From: Polytrichum commune
Lineage: Eukaryota; Streptophyta; Polytrichopsida; Polytrichales; Polytrichaceae
Direction: 5' to 3'
Assembly (NCBI GenBank): GCA_950295325.1
Contig: OX485804.1
Location: forward strand, 35,836,001-35,900,000
Length of the DNA: 64,000 bases
Positions 22,370-36,800 of this stretch are shown here, piece after piece. Position numbers and translations under genes: made by a program. The first letter of the stretch is position 1, and every line of letters starts with the position of its first letter. Below the pieces are notes generated by a model. That model was not told where the DNA came from and did not search any database. It saw only the letters and a list, made by a program, of their open reading frames with translations.

Positions 22370-25300
22370 ACACTCATTGGGTTCCAAGCAAAATGGTTAA
22401 TTAGCACTTACATAATTCACAAATAACATATTCTAGATTCAAAAGCCTTGTGAATAAAAAAATTCTAATTAACCCTCTTAAATGTCTAATTAGTCCAACA
22501 TAAGTTTAATGGCCGTGTAATAGGCAACTTAAACCCTTCTAATATAGTTATACTACTAAAGATCAATATAAAGTGGCCTAAAATCTAATATGACATTTAA
22601 AAATTTCTAACTATTTGAGAGAAAAAATAAAATGAGAAGATTTTTGTGAGCTGCTTCACGAAAATGCTCATAAATTCTAGTAAAATTTCTTAGTATGGAA
22701 TGAAACTAATTAGACTAAAAAGATAACTTCAAGATCTACCAAAAATTATTAAAATCATAGAAATTGGATATTGTAGCAACCCGGGGTGAAGCTGCAAAGT
22801 GAGCAGTGCTAAAATAAAAGTTGTCTACGGAAATGCTTAAAACTTCTAGACAAAATTGTGGATTTCTATAAGATTAATTTTGTTAGACCTAAACTTTAAG
22901 AACTATCTATATATATAAAATATATTTAATCTAAACTTTGGATAAATATGTGATGATGTATTGAAGTTTGTTGTTTTTTTTTATCCAAAATCACTAACTA
23001 ATGTTATATTTTATAAAAACTAATTATGCTTTACCAACAAAAAAAAATGGATGAGAACGCAACTTTAACATAAAGATCAAAGACTAAATAAATTATAAGA
23101 AAACACATTTATTATATGATAAAAATACTTCATTCCATTCGAAAAAGTATTCACAGTCAATATTATGAGGTAATTAACAATGGGTTCTTTGATTAACGGT
23201 AATGTTGATCGAAGGCGGAAGTGGTTGGGGTTGAAAATGAAAGAAGCTAGGCTTGAAGGAATTACGACCTCCGAAGGTCGGAGACCGAGAAGAAGTGGAA
23301 GATTAAGAAAGATGCCTTAATCGAACTTCGACATCCCTGAAATAGGGTTGCCTCACGCGGCGGAATTAAGTTGTTTCTTCTTACATTGAATCCTCGTAGT
23401 TACTGTCGACCATTATCATTTAAATTTCATTTATTTTATTTTTAATACTGTTAAAAAATACTTGTCAAAATGGATATCACATCGTTGAGATAAATCAATT
23501 AAGTCAAGGGTCATCTTCGATCATCATTTATACCACTTATTTGATTATTTTAGCGCCTAATCATTTTGGATCATTGGAATATTCTAAGCCTTATCAACTA
23601 CTTACTTGTTAATTTAATTTAATCAAATTTAAAATAATCATCTAATAATCCATTGCCGTTTGTCTTTTTAGGATTATTCTACTAAGCTAATTTTCTAAAT
23701 CTAAATTTATCTAACCGACCTAATATTTTACTATCCAATTCTTATTTGCCACTAATACTATATTAATTTCATGAAAGAGTCAAAATAATCCTTTACACAT
23801 GCACACCAATATCACTTCGCGAAAGACCATGACAAGGTCCATGATTATCAAAAAATTCAATCATTAATGTTGGATGGAGGTCATTCTAATTCGCCGCCGC
23901 GTGTTTTCAATTTGTAAAACCATACTTGACATCAATGCATGATGGACATCAACAAGCGTGACAAAAAATTCAAATGATACAAGGGGACTGTCACGGAAAG
24001 TAAAACTGCTTCCGAGATTGTAAAATATGAAATTGAAACACGTAACATTATAAATGTACGTCCAATTATTTGGGACACGTTATTGGATGACGTTTTGATA
24101 AGAACGACTGACAAATCTAATGTACGATAAGTGTATTTTTGTTATTATTTGTTGGATACGTATCTATCCTTGTATTTTAAGATGAGTTTAGGGGCTGACT
24201 CATTCACTTATGTAATGCATGTTGGAAGAATTTCTGAACATGATTTATATATAAGCACGTAGGACCATGATAAACGATTTCGAATTTATATACCGTGGTG
24301 ATTACTTGAGTTTAGGGTGGGTGGGTGGGTGATGTGTTGCCGCAAACAATAATTTATGGAGAATTATCTAAGCACATGATGAATTGGATCAGAGCTTGGT
24401 TTAATTGTCATATTGAGGACATAAATAGCTATGTATATAATCCTTATCTAATTACTCTACTTAGTTTGCATGTGCGTAGCAAAAATTCGAATGGTGTAGA
24501 GGTTTACATAAAGTTCTTACATGACAAGTACAACGCATTTCCACCGTTGTACATAACAATACTAATAGTGTCTTATACATGTAGAAATCACTAGAGTGTA
24601 TATAAGCTAGGGGATCAAGGCTTCTTTCACTTTGATTCCATGCCAAGATCTTGTCTACACTCCAATGTGACTATACACACATTTCTTGTCAAGATGTGGG
24701 CTGCGAAAAGTGGTTGCGTAGAATGTTTGGACAAATGGTTGCAAGCACAGTCTTCACATGTGTGGATAGAACCATCTATATCCAAGTAGAATTACGGTTG
24801 GGCATGTGGTTTTTATGTCCTAAGAAACATCATGGACTTTGTAGAGGCTATGAGATATAGACCCCAATCATTGGGTGAGGTTAGTAATGACACTAAATAA
24901 TTAGGTTTGTAGTTAGTTAGTAGTATTGAATGACATCATACATAATGTAATTTGATTATTCTTCAAATATAAGATTGATTTGAAATATTTTTTATACATG
25001 AATTTAAGTTGAATTACAATAGAAGCAATGCAATCCGAACAATGACAATCATTTCGGACGTGTTGATTGGTGTTATTTAAGCTGGTTTACAAGATGAGAC
25101 TGCGTGGAACGTGAAGATCATAATAGCCTCATATGAGGATCCGTCCACAAGTGGAAGACAACAAAACAAACGAAGTCACAGAACGAGGAGGAAGGTCGAG
25201 ATGTTATGGATATAATGTAATTGTGCACACTATACAGTTAGATATTTTGACATTGGACAAGGTAGTTAATACAAAACATTACATATGTCAAAGTCAATTT

Positions 25301-25546
25301 GTATTGTAATACATTCATGTGCATCAATTTTTATGAAGTAAATTACTATCATACATTGGTGTCTTTCATCATTAAATTAAATTTGGGGGTCAATGTGAGA
25401 TAATTTTCTAGTAGCCAATAATTGAATTACATGAATGACAAGTAGGTTTTATTGATAATTTAATAAATATTAATATTTCGAGGTATTATAGGCTCCCAGT
25501 TGAGGAACACATACTGAAAACAAAGAAACCCTAAAGCCGTGAAATA
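22370..25546. other. AT-rich intergenic DNA
   Basis: About 3.2 kb with no recognisable gene, RNA or mobile element ends. Short frames (24325-24594, 24651-24860) have no motif. Confidence 0.5.
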
Positions 25547-25890
25547 TGAAGGACATTGCATTGGATGTGGAGGAACACTGAAGGACAATACATTGGATGT
25601 GTAAGAAACACTGAAGGACATTTCATTAAGTGTAGAGAAACACTAAAGGACACTCCATTAAGTATGGAGGAACACAAAAGAACACTACATTGGGTGGGGA
25701 GGAACTCTGTAGGACACTACATTGGGCATGGAGAAACTCTGAAAGACACTCCATTAAGTGTGGAGGAACACAGAGAGACACTGCATTGGATGTGGAGGAA
25801 CTCTGAAGGATACTATATTGGGCGTTGATGAACACTGAAGGACACTTCATTAAGTGTGGAGGAACATTGAAGGATATTGCATTGGATGTA
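25547..25890 (+). repeat. Minisatellite, about 32-bp unit, 10-11 copies
   Basis: Units read like GAAGGACATTGCATTGGATG then TGGAGGAACACT, with two alternating subtypes (cattggatg and cattaagtg). Copy-to-copy divergence is moderate. The apparent protein (RNTEGQYIGCVRNTEGHF) is a by-product. Confidence 0.85.
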
Positions 25891-26613
25891 AAGGTCATCA
25901 TTGACCCCACTTGCAGGACAATTGAAGGACACATGATGACAATGAAGGAATTCATGATCTTATATGGACATCATGTTCTATGAAAGGCCGTATAGGAATT
26001 ACTCTGAAATATAGTCAGGTACAAAAGTACATGAATACTATATAATATGCAAGGATTTTGTATGCCTTGCAACGACATCTCCAAGAAAGTTTGATGGCGT
26101 TTGAGAGAGTTGTTGTCCAACCTTTCAGGAAAGGAATTGATGGTGGGGGAGATTTCAATCGTGGCGACCCCCCGAGCAATCTATTGGTTTTGCTTCCCTT
26201 GTATGTGTCTCAAGTCTGCAAGTAAGTAGTCCTGGAGCACTGGATACTCATTGGCTGTCCACGTCAAGTCAAAATGAATGTCATGTGCTTTTGTCTTTGG
26301 TCCAACTTGCAATAACTGCTCTTGTGATAGGTCAATTGGATTTCTGGCATCTCCCAATGCTATATTGGTGATCACGTCATTGGAATCTTGAAAGTCAATT
26401 GGGATTGGGTCCGCGACCTTGTGTTCATTATTATATCAAGTTGGGGCCATTCACGATCAGGGTACTACTTTCGGGACAAAGGACTTAAGGACTTTGTCGC
26501 ATTGATCTTGGTTTTTATCATGATTTACTATTATTTGATCAATAAATTTTACATAAATAAGTAGATAGTTCATAAGCTTTATCAAGAAATATTTTTATTA
26601 TTATTTAATAATC

Positions 26614-26641
26614 ACCCTAAACCCTAAACCCTAAACCCTAG
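26614..26641 (+). repeat. Interstitial telomeric repeat (CCCTAAA)n
   Basis: About four tandem CCCTAAA units. Similar short runs occur at 11546, 38045, 39107, 39365, 51066, 51129, 52088, 52810 and 53538. The TTTAGGG type is the common plant telomere sequence. Confidence 0.8.
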
Positions 26642-27159
26642 GCCACACCAGTGGCATTTTTTTGCTATTTAGGTGTGCATTGGTGGTCAATTATTTCTTG
26701 TTATGTATCTTGGTACCTTGGTAAAAGTGTCATGTATCCATTCATATAAATTTTTTTGTCCAATTCTAATACTAGACGTTCCTTTTACGTGTGGCCGTGA
26801 GTATATGTATGTTTGGACATGTTTGGTGCCACATGTAAAGTTGGGCAATTGCTATTCAACACATATTTGGTTCTATTGGTACACACTTGAACGATGAATA
26901 TGAGGAAAAAATTTGGGATCGTTTCGATTGATTCTTGTTGTCCTTTTCATTCCTTGATCCTAAGGTGAACAATTAAGACAACACTCCTGAATGTCCTTTA
27001 AGGAATCAAAAGGATATCTTAGATGACCCTATTCCTTCTAAATTAACTTTGTCAATGTACTCGATATGGAGTATGAAATGTAGGTATGATCCAAAATATG
27101 CTTCACAATACAAATCTAAGCATACCAAGCATGTGAAGTTATCCAAAAAAATCCGTTTT

Positions 27160-29797
27160 CCGTTAAACAGCCAAAAGTAGTACCCTAACCGTGAATGGCC
27201 CCAGTTGTCGGATAGCCCAATCAACTGGGTCTTCGTCAACCTTGCACCTCCTACTGTACATTATGTCTCCAAGCATCTGAAGGACAATTGCCCTTTCAAC
27301 AACTGTAGATATCTTCTTAATTGTGTTCTCAACCCAAGACTTCTGGGCATGCCATAGACATAAGAAAATCCTGGCCTCTGGCCATACGATGTTGTGCAAG
27401 AAGAACACTAGTTTAAGGCACAAGATTGGTATAAGAGTGCGGGAAAAACATACATGGGACAATGAATATCAAAGAAAGGGAGGCAAGACCATGATTACCT
27501 CAAAGTGTTGAGTTCTGCCTGGGCATTGTCGACAATGATCGAAGAAGGGGTCCAATCTCCCTTGAGTGTGTGAACTCTATGTTGAAGTGCTTGAAGAACA
27601 AGATGCAAATCTTGTTCACGAATACATGATATGACAAAGAATGCCAAATGTATGTCATTTCTCCATTCATCAAATACCACGATTGTGTACAACGGATACT
27701 GTAGCACTGCCATGTGTGAATTAAATAAAGTATAAATTTTGCAATTAATACTGCCAATTTATGAATACACAAGTTAGTGAATGAATAACATGGAATGACA
27801 CAAATTTGGAAGTGCGAATACTAGATGCGATATGAAACACATTGAATGATATGAAATATTGATGAAGAACACTGAGGTATGGCTTACCTTAGTTTGGCTT
27901 GTCCCAAAAGTAGCATCAATAGACAAGGCACTTTTGTGTCCAAATTTCACCATCATCTCCAGTTGCCACTCATATTGGACGCCAAGAGTAAAAGGGGAGT
28001 TGTTTTATACTTGTGAAATAATGTCCAACAATGAGTGCTCTTGATAATAGAACACATTTTTAGGGTTCTCCATTACCCACATTTGCACGATGGCTGGGTC
28101 GGATGGATGTTTTTCCCAAAGCTCCTCCGCTTGCTTTCGACAGATGTTCCTCACGTCCAACGGCAACAAAATTGTATCGCGGGTGACAACACCATTGGAA
28201 AGGGCCAACTCTCGCACTCCCTTTGTGTGTTGTTGCATGATATGAGCGGGTGAGAGTCCAAATGCATGCATTTGAGCTATTTTCATCTTCAATTCTTTTG
28301 AAAGTCCAGCCCCTAAGGCATACCTAGTCCCACTAACCATTGTGCCATGGCAGAGCTCACCGTGGGTATTCAAGTGATCAATGTTCTCATATATCAACAC
28401 ACACAAAACACCATCGAGGTACGGTTGTTTTACAACAAAAGCCTGTTGAAACCCTCTCTTGATGGAGTTTCAAGCCAAGGTTTTTCCAATACACTTCACC
28501 TTTGCTATAGATGTTCGGTTCACATGAAAAGAATCATACTCAGGTACAACCTTCTTTCTTTGTTTTTTCTTTTGGGTAAGGGCAAGCCCAGTGACCTTGC
28601 ACCTGCATCTGCATTTGCGCTTTCTCATCCGCGATACGGATGCAAATGTAGGATACTGGCCCAATCACCCTGCTATACCCTAAAAGTGGATGTAAAATAA
28701 TACAGGAAGTGCAGAACTCCCTGCATTTCGGCGAGATATATATGCAGGGAGCCTGCTATTAGCTAAGGACAAACAACTTCATGGCAACTTTTAACTAAAG
28801 ACAGCTCAATATGGTAGGGCCGCAGAAAACTACAAATCAATCTAGAGGAAAACCCTGAGGTAGTAAGGTAGAATGAGTGGCAGTTTTGCCTGGGTCTGCA
28901 TCTGCATTTTGGGTGGAGGCCACTTTTCATTCCCGGATGCAGATGCAGACCTAGGAACGACTGGGCTTGCTCTAAGGAAGTTCTTCTTCCTTTTTGTGTG
29001 TATTTCAACAGTGTTTGCATGTCATGTGGCACAATTTTTGTCTTGTCTTTAGGACCAAAGTTGCATTTGTACCTGCTGGGCCGAATGAAGACGATGATCC
29101 AATGCATCAGTGGTGTATAATTTGTACATGTCGAAGGTGAGTAGTAATCATATTTGTAGTAAATATTGCGTTGAATGAAATATGGATGAAATTTGAATAT
29201 CATTAAGAATAACACAACATTCTAATGAAGGACATTGTGGAATGATATAGATACCTTGCACTAATTATATGTGTTTACAAAGGTGAATGTGAAATGCTCT
29301 AAAGACCAAGTCCCAATCCAATAATGAACCAACAAAAGCCTGAAGGACTTGGATTATCATGACAATTCAATATAATTGAGAATGACAAACCTCACAACCA
29401 TAACCGCACTATTTGCACGTGGGAACCTCAATGAATTGGCCAAGGTAACCCTTATGATTTCTTTGGTGAATTTGCAGGGATAAAGAGGGTGGTGTTGCTC
29501 TCCTTGAATGAAATCGTGAAGTCTACCCCAATAAATCATAGCCAACATCGACGTCTTGTATTTTCCCTTCCCATGCGTCATGTAATTTGCCCATACCAAG
29601 TCTTGGAAGCAAAATTCACCAAGAGGGGGTTTGGGACTCTCTCTCTCACATCTCCATGATGAGGTCATCATGCTTGGCCTAATCTGCAACAAGGTCAGTT
29701 TGGTGGAGGTCATCGTCCAGGTGCCATAGTGACTGAAGTCTGCCATTGTCATTGGACAAGGTTGATTACTTACAAGGTCATACCTTTGGGCCTCCAC
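27160..29797 (-). pseudogene. Decayed MULE-type transposase
   Basis: Exon-like pieces on the minus strand, in coding order, are 29797-29386 (MEAQRYDLVSN...GRLHDFIQGEQHHPLYPC), 28406-27893, 27713-27500 and about 27460-27240. The DDE core is visible: LSIDATFGTSQ (first Asp), YPLYTIVVFDEWRN, PSSIIVDNAQAE (second Asp), then LCLWHAQKSWVENTIKK, typical of the Mutator-like/FAR1 group. A possible C-terminal piece lies at 26181-26470. A TAA breaks the third piece from the second, and a 393-bp MITE (28580-28972) lies between the first and second. It is not expected to be active. Confidence 0.7.
28577..28975. mobile_element. PIF/Harbinger-like MITE, 393 bp, with TAA duplication
   Basis: The ends GGGCAAGCCCAGT and the complement of GAGCAAGCCCAGT (28580 and 28972) differ at one base, and each is flanked by TAA (28577-28579, 28973-28975). 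Subterminal words CTGCATCTGCATTT and its inverse recur. A 3-bp TWA-type duplication fits the Tourist/Harbinger class. No coding capacity. Confidence 0.75.
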
Positions 29798-30770
29798 CAG
29801 ATGAGGTGTGCAGATGAGAATTGAACTTGCTAATGTAGCCTAACCCTAAACTATGTGGACACAAATCTTTGAATCACTTGTATTGTCGGCACTCTATATG
29901 TGTATGAGCAAGCCCTAAACTCAGCATGTTTGTGGTGGCTGAGAGTTGGGTGTGATTCGGAGAGTTGTGCAAGCATCAAATTGCTAACATGCATCAGGAG
30001 AGAGTGGATCAAGCATCAAAATGACAGTGAATGTGGTGTTCTCTAAGAAACCATACTATCAATTCACATACCATATCACGCACAACACAGACTCGAGGTT
30101 ATAACCCAAAAAGACACGAAATACAACATTGGCTCCATAATATGAACCAAATCTCATATCCAGAAAAAAACGGCATGACATGAGCTAAATGACATGAGCT
30201 GCATGACATGAGCTCAATTCTAATATGCATGACACATGACATAACTTAGGGAAATGCCACTTTGTATGTCGCAGGTGTTGCTGTCTTTTTATTGTCCACT
30301 TGGACGGAGATGAACGAAAATGCGCTGGATGATTATTGTTGACGTCACCAATCGGGCAAGGGCTTTCTTCGTGGCTAGGCAGATTCTGACCTATCAGGGT
30401 CCCCCAGAACGACTCGTAGGGGGTAGCATATCGTTTGCCCAAGACAAAGGACACCACATCTTCAGTAACACTTAATTGATTTGAGGAAGGGTTTATCTAC
30501 ATTTACTAGATCAGCCAATGGTGTACAATGAAAGTAATCCACAATCGCTGGTATATTGATTGAAAAAGGAACTGGAAACATACAATGTGTTGGTGACTAA
30601 AATAAATTCCTACTCTAGTGTTCCACACAATTTTCACTGAGCAGAAGCAAATCTCATATATCTCCACCATTTAAATTTCAGAAATGCAACAAAATTTTAT
30701 CATGAAGAATGCACTTTCGATTCAAAATTGATTATTCAGCCCTTCATACAACCAAGTTCAGTGGTCTCAC
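29798..30770. other. Intergenic DNA, no gene seen
   Basis: No recognisable coding sequence. It contains short tandem runs of GACATGAGCTNNAT near 30176-30215. Confidence 0.5.
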
Positions 30771-31225
30771 CTATTGGCTCCAGAGACAGACATGCCCTAT
30801 AGTGCACCGGCAACCCTTTCTTGCAAACCTTGTGTCCCAAATGCCATTCATGCAACTTCGAGCCAAAGCAACCTGCACAACCAAGCCATTTAAAGTTTGA
30901 TGCCTGCCAGGCCATGCAAGAGCATAAGTTTCCAGCACATTGACAAACTAATTGCACTTGGCACATTCGAATTTGCAAGAATGCAGATACGTTTTTTTTA
31001 ACAAACTTCTACAAAAGATTCCCAGAAAAGTAGGATATCCAGATAGACTTTTAAGCAATACTAGGTGAGTTTTCCTATGGATAAGGAAAAGATATGTCAA
31101 TAAGTAGGCAAACTGACCAATGCGTCAACACCACCAGTTGTTGCAATGGCCTCTTGGTTTCTATCATCAAAAGAAAGATTCCACAATGCTCCAGCAGCTT
31201 CTTGTCTCAATTTACATCCAAGGGC
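30771..31225 (-). pseudogene. ARABIDILLO-like armadillo-repeat gene fragment
   Basis: Two exon-like pieces on the minus strand. The first (about 31225-31118) reads RQEAAGALWNLSFDDRNQEA then IATTGGVDAL and ends at a GTCAGT donor. The second (30872-30771) starts after GTGCAG with VALARSC, then, after a frame shift, TQGLQERVAGAL*GMSVS. Spliced, GGVDAL/VALARSC matches the armadillo repeats of ARABIDILLO F-box/ARM proteins, which act in root and development signalling. The conserved Trp codon has become TAG and a frame shift is present, so this copy is dead. Parts of the flanking DNA to 32620 may be its introns or other exons, but I cannot recognise them. Confidence 0.7.
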
Positions 31226-33180
31226 ATTCAGTTCAAAACTTACCAACCTCCTCCACCTCCACACAGAATGCATCACCTCACCTATCATTCAAAATCACCA
31301 AGGTCAAAAAAAGAACCACATGGATCAAGTGCAGTAGTCAATATTTTCTTAGCATTTTAGGCGTTGAGTCCTAAGGAAAAGGTTCATACATAACGCCTTC
31401 ATGAGTTGATCATGTGAGTTGCACTAGAGCTTCCATTGCTTCTGTTGTTGTCTCCATATGCTGCAAGACTTGCCAAAGCATATGGAGCCGGCCAAACAAG
31501 ATGGAAAAACGAATCACACTGTTGACATCTATTCAACTATTGAATCTAGAGCCACACATATTGAGAAGAACTTCTCACGGCCTGGGGCTCAATGTCACAA
31601 GTCGACTTCTTTCTCTACCAAAGAATAACCCACACTAGTAAATACACATGGATTGCTTCTTGAAAAAACTAGTCATTACTTGCAAGCTTCAATATTTCAG
31701 ACCCCAATCACACGCACTATGACATGAGAAACTCACTTTGATTTTATTCTCTCCAGGAACCTTCGTGAAGGTATTTAATCTTGCAATAATATCATCCATC
31801 GAAGTCGGCAATTACTGGTCCAGACAGGCAAGGCATAATTTTCCACAAGGAAGGTGAAATTGCTGAAAATGACACACCCTCTCCTCGGGCACCATTTCGG
31901 CTACCTTTTCTCCTAGATCCTGCATAGAATGAATAGTCCACCATGAGCAGAAGTAAATCAGCATTGTCCACAAAAACCAAGCGATAAAGAGACCACAGTA
32001 GCAAGGACCTTTGTAGGCACAATGTTCATGTTTATCTGTAACCCATTTAATAAGATTGCCACTAAGCAGGACACTATTGTGTGTTAGATCCTTCACATGC
32101 CAAAATGCATTTAGCAGCTCTTGACATGTCAAAATGAGTTTGACCTTCAATGAACCAATATAGAATGTACCTCTTACAAACCTCCACACTACCTTCAGGC
32201 ATACACCCAAAACGTACCAAACATGGAAGGTTTTGTACGTAAAACAACCAACTTTGGACCGAAAGTCATGTTTAGTTAAGAAAATAACTCTTAATGTATT
32301 CATGTATTTGACAAGACCATGTAGTTCAGGTTATTTCAAAATCGAAAGACCTTAAGATTGCAAAAAAATATAACCCTGCAAGGTTTCCAAAATATACCAA
32401 GAAATTTAGTGCATCATCAAGTCCAAAACGGGTTTTATTTTTTTAAACTCACTATGTTCATAGTCAATGCATGGTACATTTGTGGCCATCTTGCAGAATG
32501 CGATGGCTTTAGCTAATCCAGGAACAACTTTACCCCCTAAACAAATACATCCCAAAATGATTGGAATTTTGCAAATGTAGTTTACTCTACCAACAATTTT
32601 TGAATGATAGAGCAACCAAGAAAAATGTCCATAGAAGACAATCGATAAAACATCAATCTATAGCATGGACTTTATAATAACAAGTCAACTCAAAATGTAG
32701 GATGTTGAATAATTGTCACTTGTGAGTTTGAGGGTAAGTAGAGCCAAAATACAAAATGATATTAATGCAACAACCAAAGGGGGGTGATTTTTTTACAGCA
32801 AGAGGAATTTTCAATCCACCTATGATCTTGGCAAGCTTCATACATTTGATGCACAAAAACAAGTAACAAAAGATCCAGCAACATGCGCAAGAATGTGTAC
32901 CTATTTGAATTACATACTTCTATTTTAAGCCAAATGTACCATGAGTGATTATATCTTAAATTAACTCATGCTTCTAGTGCACTTGTTAAGTCAATTAAAT
33001 GCCTTAATGTTCTTGAGATTTTGGGTTCAAATGTAAATATGGATGCCCTTGGATACAAAATGTACAAACTTCATATTTTGCTCACTCATATTACATGTGA
33101 GTACACTTTTATTTTCTTCTTGACATAAGATTATGTAGTTATTATATTTTCAAAATCGTAAATACAAGATTTATAAAAAA
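31226..33180. other. Intergenic DNA or introns of the ARABIDILLO relic
   Basis: No supported gene. Minus-strand frames at 31792-32303 and 32406-32615 show no clear armadillo motif. The last 300 bp are very A/T-rich, up to the E1 terminus. Confidence 0.4.
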
Positions 33181-33219
33181 AACACTATATTCGTTAATTG
33201 GAGACTTTGGAAAGTCTCA
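33181..33219 (+). repeat. E1 left terminal repeat with hairpin
   Basis: AACACTATATTCGTTAATTG is followed by GAGACTTT-GG-AAAGTCTC, a perfect 8-bp stem. E2's left end has the same arrangement (GAGACT...AGTCTC). Confidence 0.75.
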
Positions 33220-33820
33220 AAATAAATTGGATCCGTAGTTTCGGATGCGAATATTGTGAACGTATCAAACATGGGGAACAATGGCAACATAATGTTTTAA
33301 AGATCCATATGTGATGAATATATATGTTTCTAAATATAGTAATTATTTGGTTGATAATAAAAAACTATGGCAACACAATATTCCAATGACACAAATTCAC
33401 AATTATTTGTATTTTTTATTCTGTATTGAACAAAATTAACGAATCTATAAATATCCATCTAATTTTACAACTATGGACTCTTGGATGCGTATCCCAAACA
33501 TAGAGGTCTTAGCCTATTGTGGTTGAATTGAACGACACATCCTAAACGCAACAATACTTAAAATAATTTGACAGTGTGCATAAGAGATTGCAAATTAGCA
33601 TTTGCAATATAATCATATAATTTAGGGTCCACATCCGTAAAAAAAAAATATAAAAAACATTTGGATTCCACATCCGTAAATCAATGCATCCATGCACTAT
33701 AATTGTAATATATAGAATTGCTATAAAATGTGTCTAATATAGTATTCGACCCCAATGTCATATATTTCATGAAAAACCAAGACACATTTCAAATATATTT
33801 TGTCCAAACCTACGTCAATA

Positions 33821-36800
33821 TCATTCACCATCTTCATCTTCAGCTTCATTTCCATTCTTGACATCGTTTTCTGCAGCAGCAATACGTGCCAAGTTGTCTT
33901 TGGCAAAATCTATATGTTTTTGGGGGATGGTCATTGTCTCAGTTTTGGAACCTTTGCGTGGTTTCCAAGCACAAAGTATGGTATCCGTGTTTATCCAAAT
34001 TGGTTCGTATGTTGAGTCCATTGTCCATTTGAAACCTTTTTTCGTGTCCCACCCTAAATATGTGCGGAGCACATTTTAATCTTTGGTGCTTGGACGGCAA
34101 TATTCCACCTCAATTTGACGAAAATTTGGGCTAGTTGGAACAAAATTTGGTGATGACAATGCTTTCACCAACCAAACCGGTTTTGGATGCTCCTCATCTC
34201 CAGGACATATGAGAACCATATAACCTTCGTAGCAATCAATAGCCACACGGAATGATGGAGCCGGACGATTACGAGCAGGGCCAACATAATGGTCGTCTGC
34301 CGCGAACTCTTCACGGACGTCCCCATTGTTGAAGAACATGGCCTCAGATTCCACGATTGTCACTCGGCTTTGTGGCCAAAAACCTTGTGTCAAACATGAG
34401 TGTCTATCGACATCGGGTGCTAGCAACGCTGAGCGGATGCGATCCCAATACGCAATCAATGGTTCGTAGGTATCCCGAACACGTCTTGTGATGTCTTCCT
34501 CGCACAAATCTTTCCAATACTGGATGAATCCAGATATACCTTTGATGATTTCTGGCCCATTCCTCATGGGGTTGGGTTTGCAAGGCTTCGGCTCCCCATC
34601 AGGTAGCATACATTTGCCATCTTCGTTTTGGCGCCAGACGAGTATCCCTTCCTCTGGACCCCAATTTGGGGAGGTACACAAAACTTTGAATTGCATGGCT
34701 GGCAGACCATCATCACGCATATAGAAACGGAATTGTTGAGCCTTGGTATGGCCCACTAAGCGATCACCTCCCTTAAGAATGAATGGTTTGATAAACGCTT
34801 TGAAATCAGACACTTCTTCAATCAAATGCGGGATGACTGGCACATTATCCAAATCCATGTACGATTTCATGAGAAGAGGAATTGTGGGAAAATCCTCCTC
34901 GTGCAACTTCATACTCCAACGTCCGAATGAAGCGTCAATGTCATCGTGCGTGTGGCCAACCATCAAAAAAGACACAAACACTTCTTTGAAAATGCCCTTG
35001 GCTACGAGTAATGACCAAAAACAAAATACGTATCGACATTTGTTGTCCTTGGCACAATTATCAAGTTGCACGTGTAGAGTTGGAGGCAAAGGTTTGGCAA
35101 GAACGGGTTGTTCAGGCGGTTCTTGCAGTGAAGATAGGCAAACCTCCTTCCCCTCTAGCACAGCCTCATAAATCGGTGTTGTTCCACATCCAACAAAAAG
35201 AGCACGAGAGGATGATGTTGGCGGACTCTCAAGATCTCGTAGAAGTTTTGCAAAAGACCCTACGGTATGATTGGCGTCACCAGGATAAAAATCCAAGCCA
35301 TAATGTGCATATTTCACGTCCACATGGCCATGTGCGATCATACCTACATTTAGGGACACACATGAAATAGTCACTCCAAAATCATATATATGAATGAAAT
35401 TCAAAATTTCCGCAAGCAAGCCAAAAAATGTACACTTACGGATGTACATCCGTAAATCTTAACAATGAGTATGTGGGCACGCAAAAAATAAATGTGAAAA
35501 CCAACAAACCTGTGACAGATATTGGAAGCTTGAAATATCCATCTGTAGCTTTTATTTTCCGTGCATAACAAGGGCATGCCGTCTTTGCATGGTCCATTTT
35601 GTCATGAATGATTGTCAAAACCTCATTCGGCCTCATTATCGATAATGCGCGATTCTTGTAGTAGTCTTGACGGTGTGCCTCCTGGTTGTTGACATGCTCA
35701 ATGTATTTCAGTTGATGTCTGTTGTGCGACTCAGTACCTATGGGATGTGCATCTCGAAGGCCTTTATATTTTTCACAAGCAGAACACCTGGCAAACTTAT
35801 CCCCGGGTCTCTTCGTAATGTATTCTGCGAATTGTTGATTTTTAATCACACTCAATTTTGACAACGAAATCGGCCCACATCCAGCCTTTTCGCCAACTTC
35901 ATTAACATCCATAAGTATGTTCTTCCATTTTGTCCCTGTAGGCAAAACCATCTGAACAACCTTTTCCCCCGACGGTAGAGTCCGCGTCTTGTGTGGCATC
36001 GCATCTGCCAATGGTATAATGATGGTTGATAGTGTTGCAGCCGCTTGGAGTGTTGCCTCCCTAGGTTTTTTTGTGCCAAAGTTGCCATGGAACCGAGAAC
36101 GGCGTCCTTGCATCGAATAGTTCCGGAACCTATAAAAATCTGCCTTTGAAACTGCATGTATAATGTACCATGCCTTGCAACATACCTCTACATTCTCCAA
36201 GGTCACAACCTTACGACTTTCGGCATCAAGGTGCATGTTGCGATGGACTTCAAGTTTCTTTGCAGATCGTATACGAAAGTCCGCGAGCCACATCTCTTGT
36301 CTCAAAGATTTGATTTTGTCACGGGAAAATAGTTGGCAACATCTCTTTGCACAACAGTCCTTTGTTGCTACGGACCTAATAGATGCGTCTCCCAATGTTT
36401 GATCTCGACGACGTTGTGTGGGTTCACGAGGCAAACGAACGGAATCATATTTACGGCGACCTATTCTAGGGCGCATTGTGGCGAACAAAGCCGATTGCAT
36501 TTGATCAAAACGGCGGGAATGATTCCACAAGCTAACACCATCATGAAGAACACTGCGCAACGGCCATCGACGAAGAGAGAATCTCCAACCAGTAGGCACC
36601 TCCAACGGATGTAAGGAATTCAAAATGCACACCCCCACATCTTCTTCCCCAAGGGGATTTGCATAAATACAATCCGTAGGATTCGAGTTCCAACAAACAC
36701 CATCCGCCACGGGGACGCCACATCCATTGAGTAGAACGACATCAAGATCAATCCACTGCTCCCGCGAATAACCCTCACATGGTGGAAGGAATTCATCCTC

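Noticed and set aside
25556-25828. Repeat protein with NTEGxYIG units
   Set aside because: It is a translation of a 32-bp minisatellite; the unit length is not a multiple of three in all copies and no gene signals are present.
26614-26641. Chromosome end
   Set aside because: CCCTAAA runs are short and scattered through the window, with gene and transposon sequence on both sides.
28005-28406. Intact host gene on the minus strand
   Set aside because: It is one exon of a MULE-type transposase whose neighbouring pieces carry stops and a MITE.
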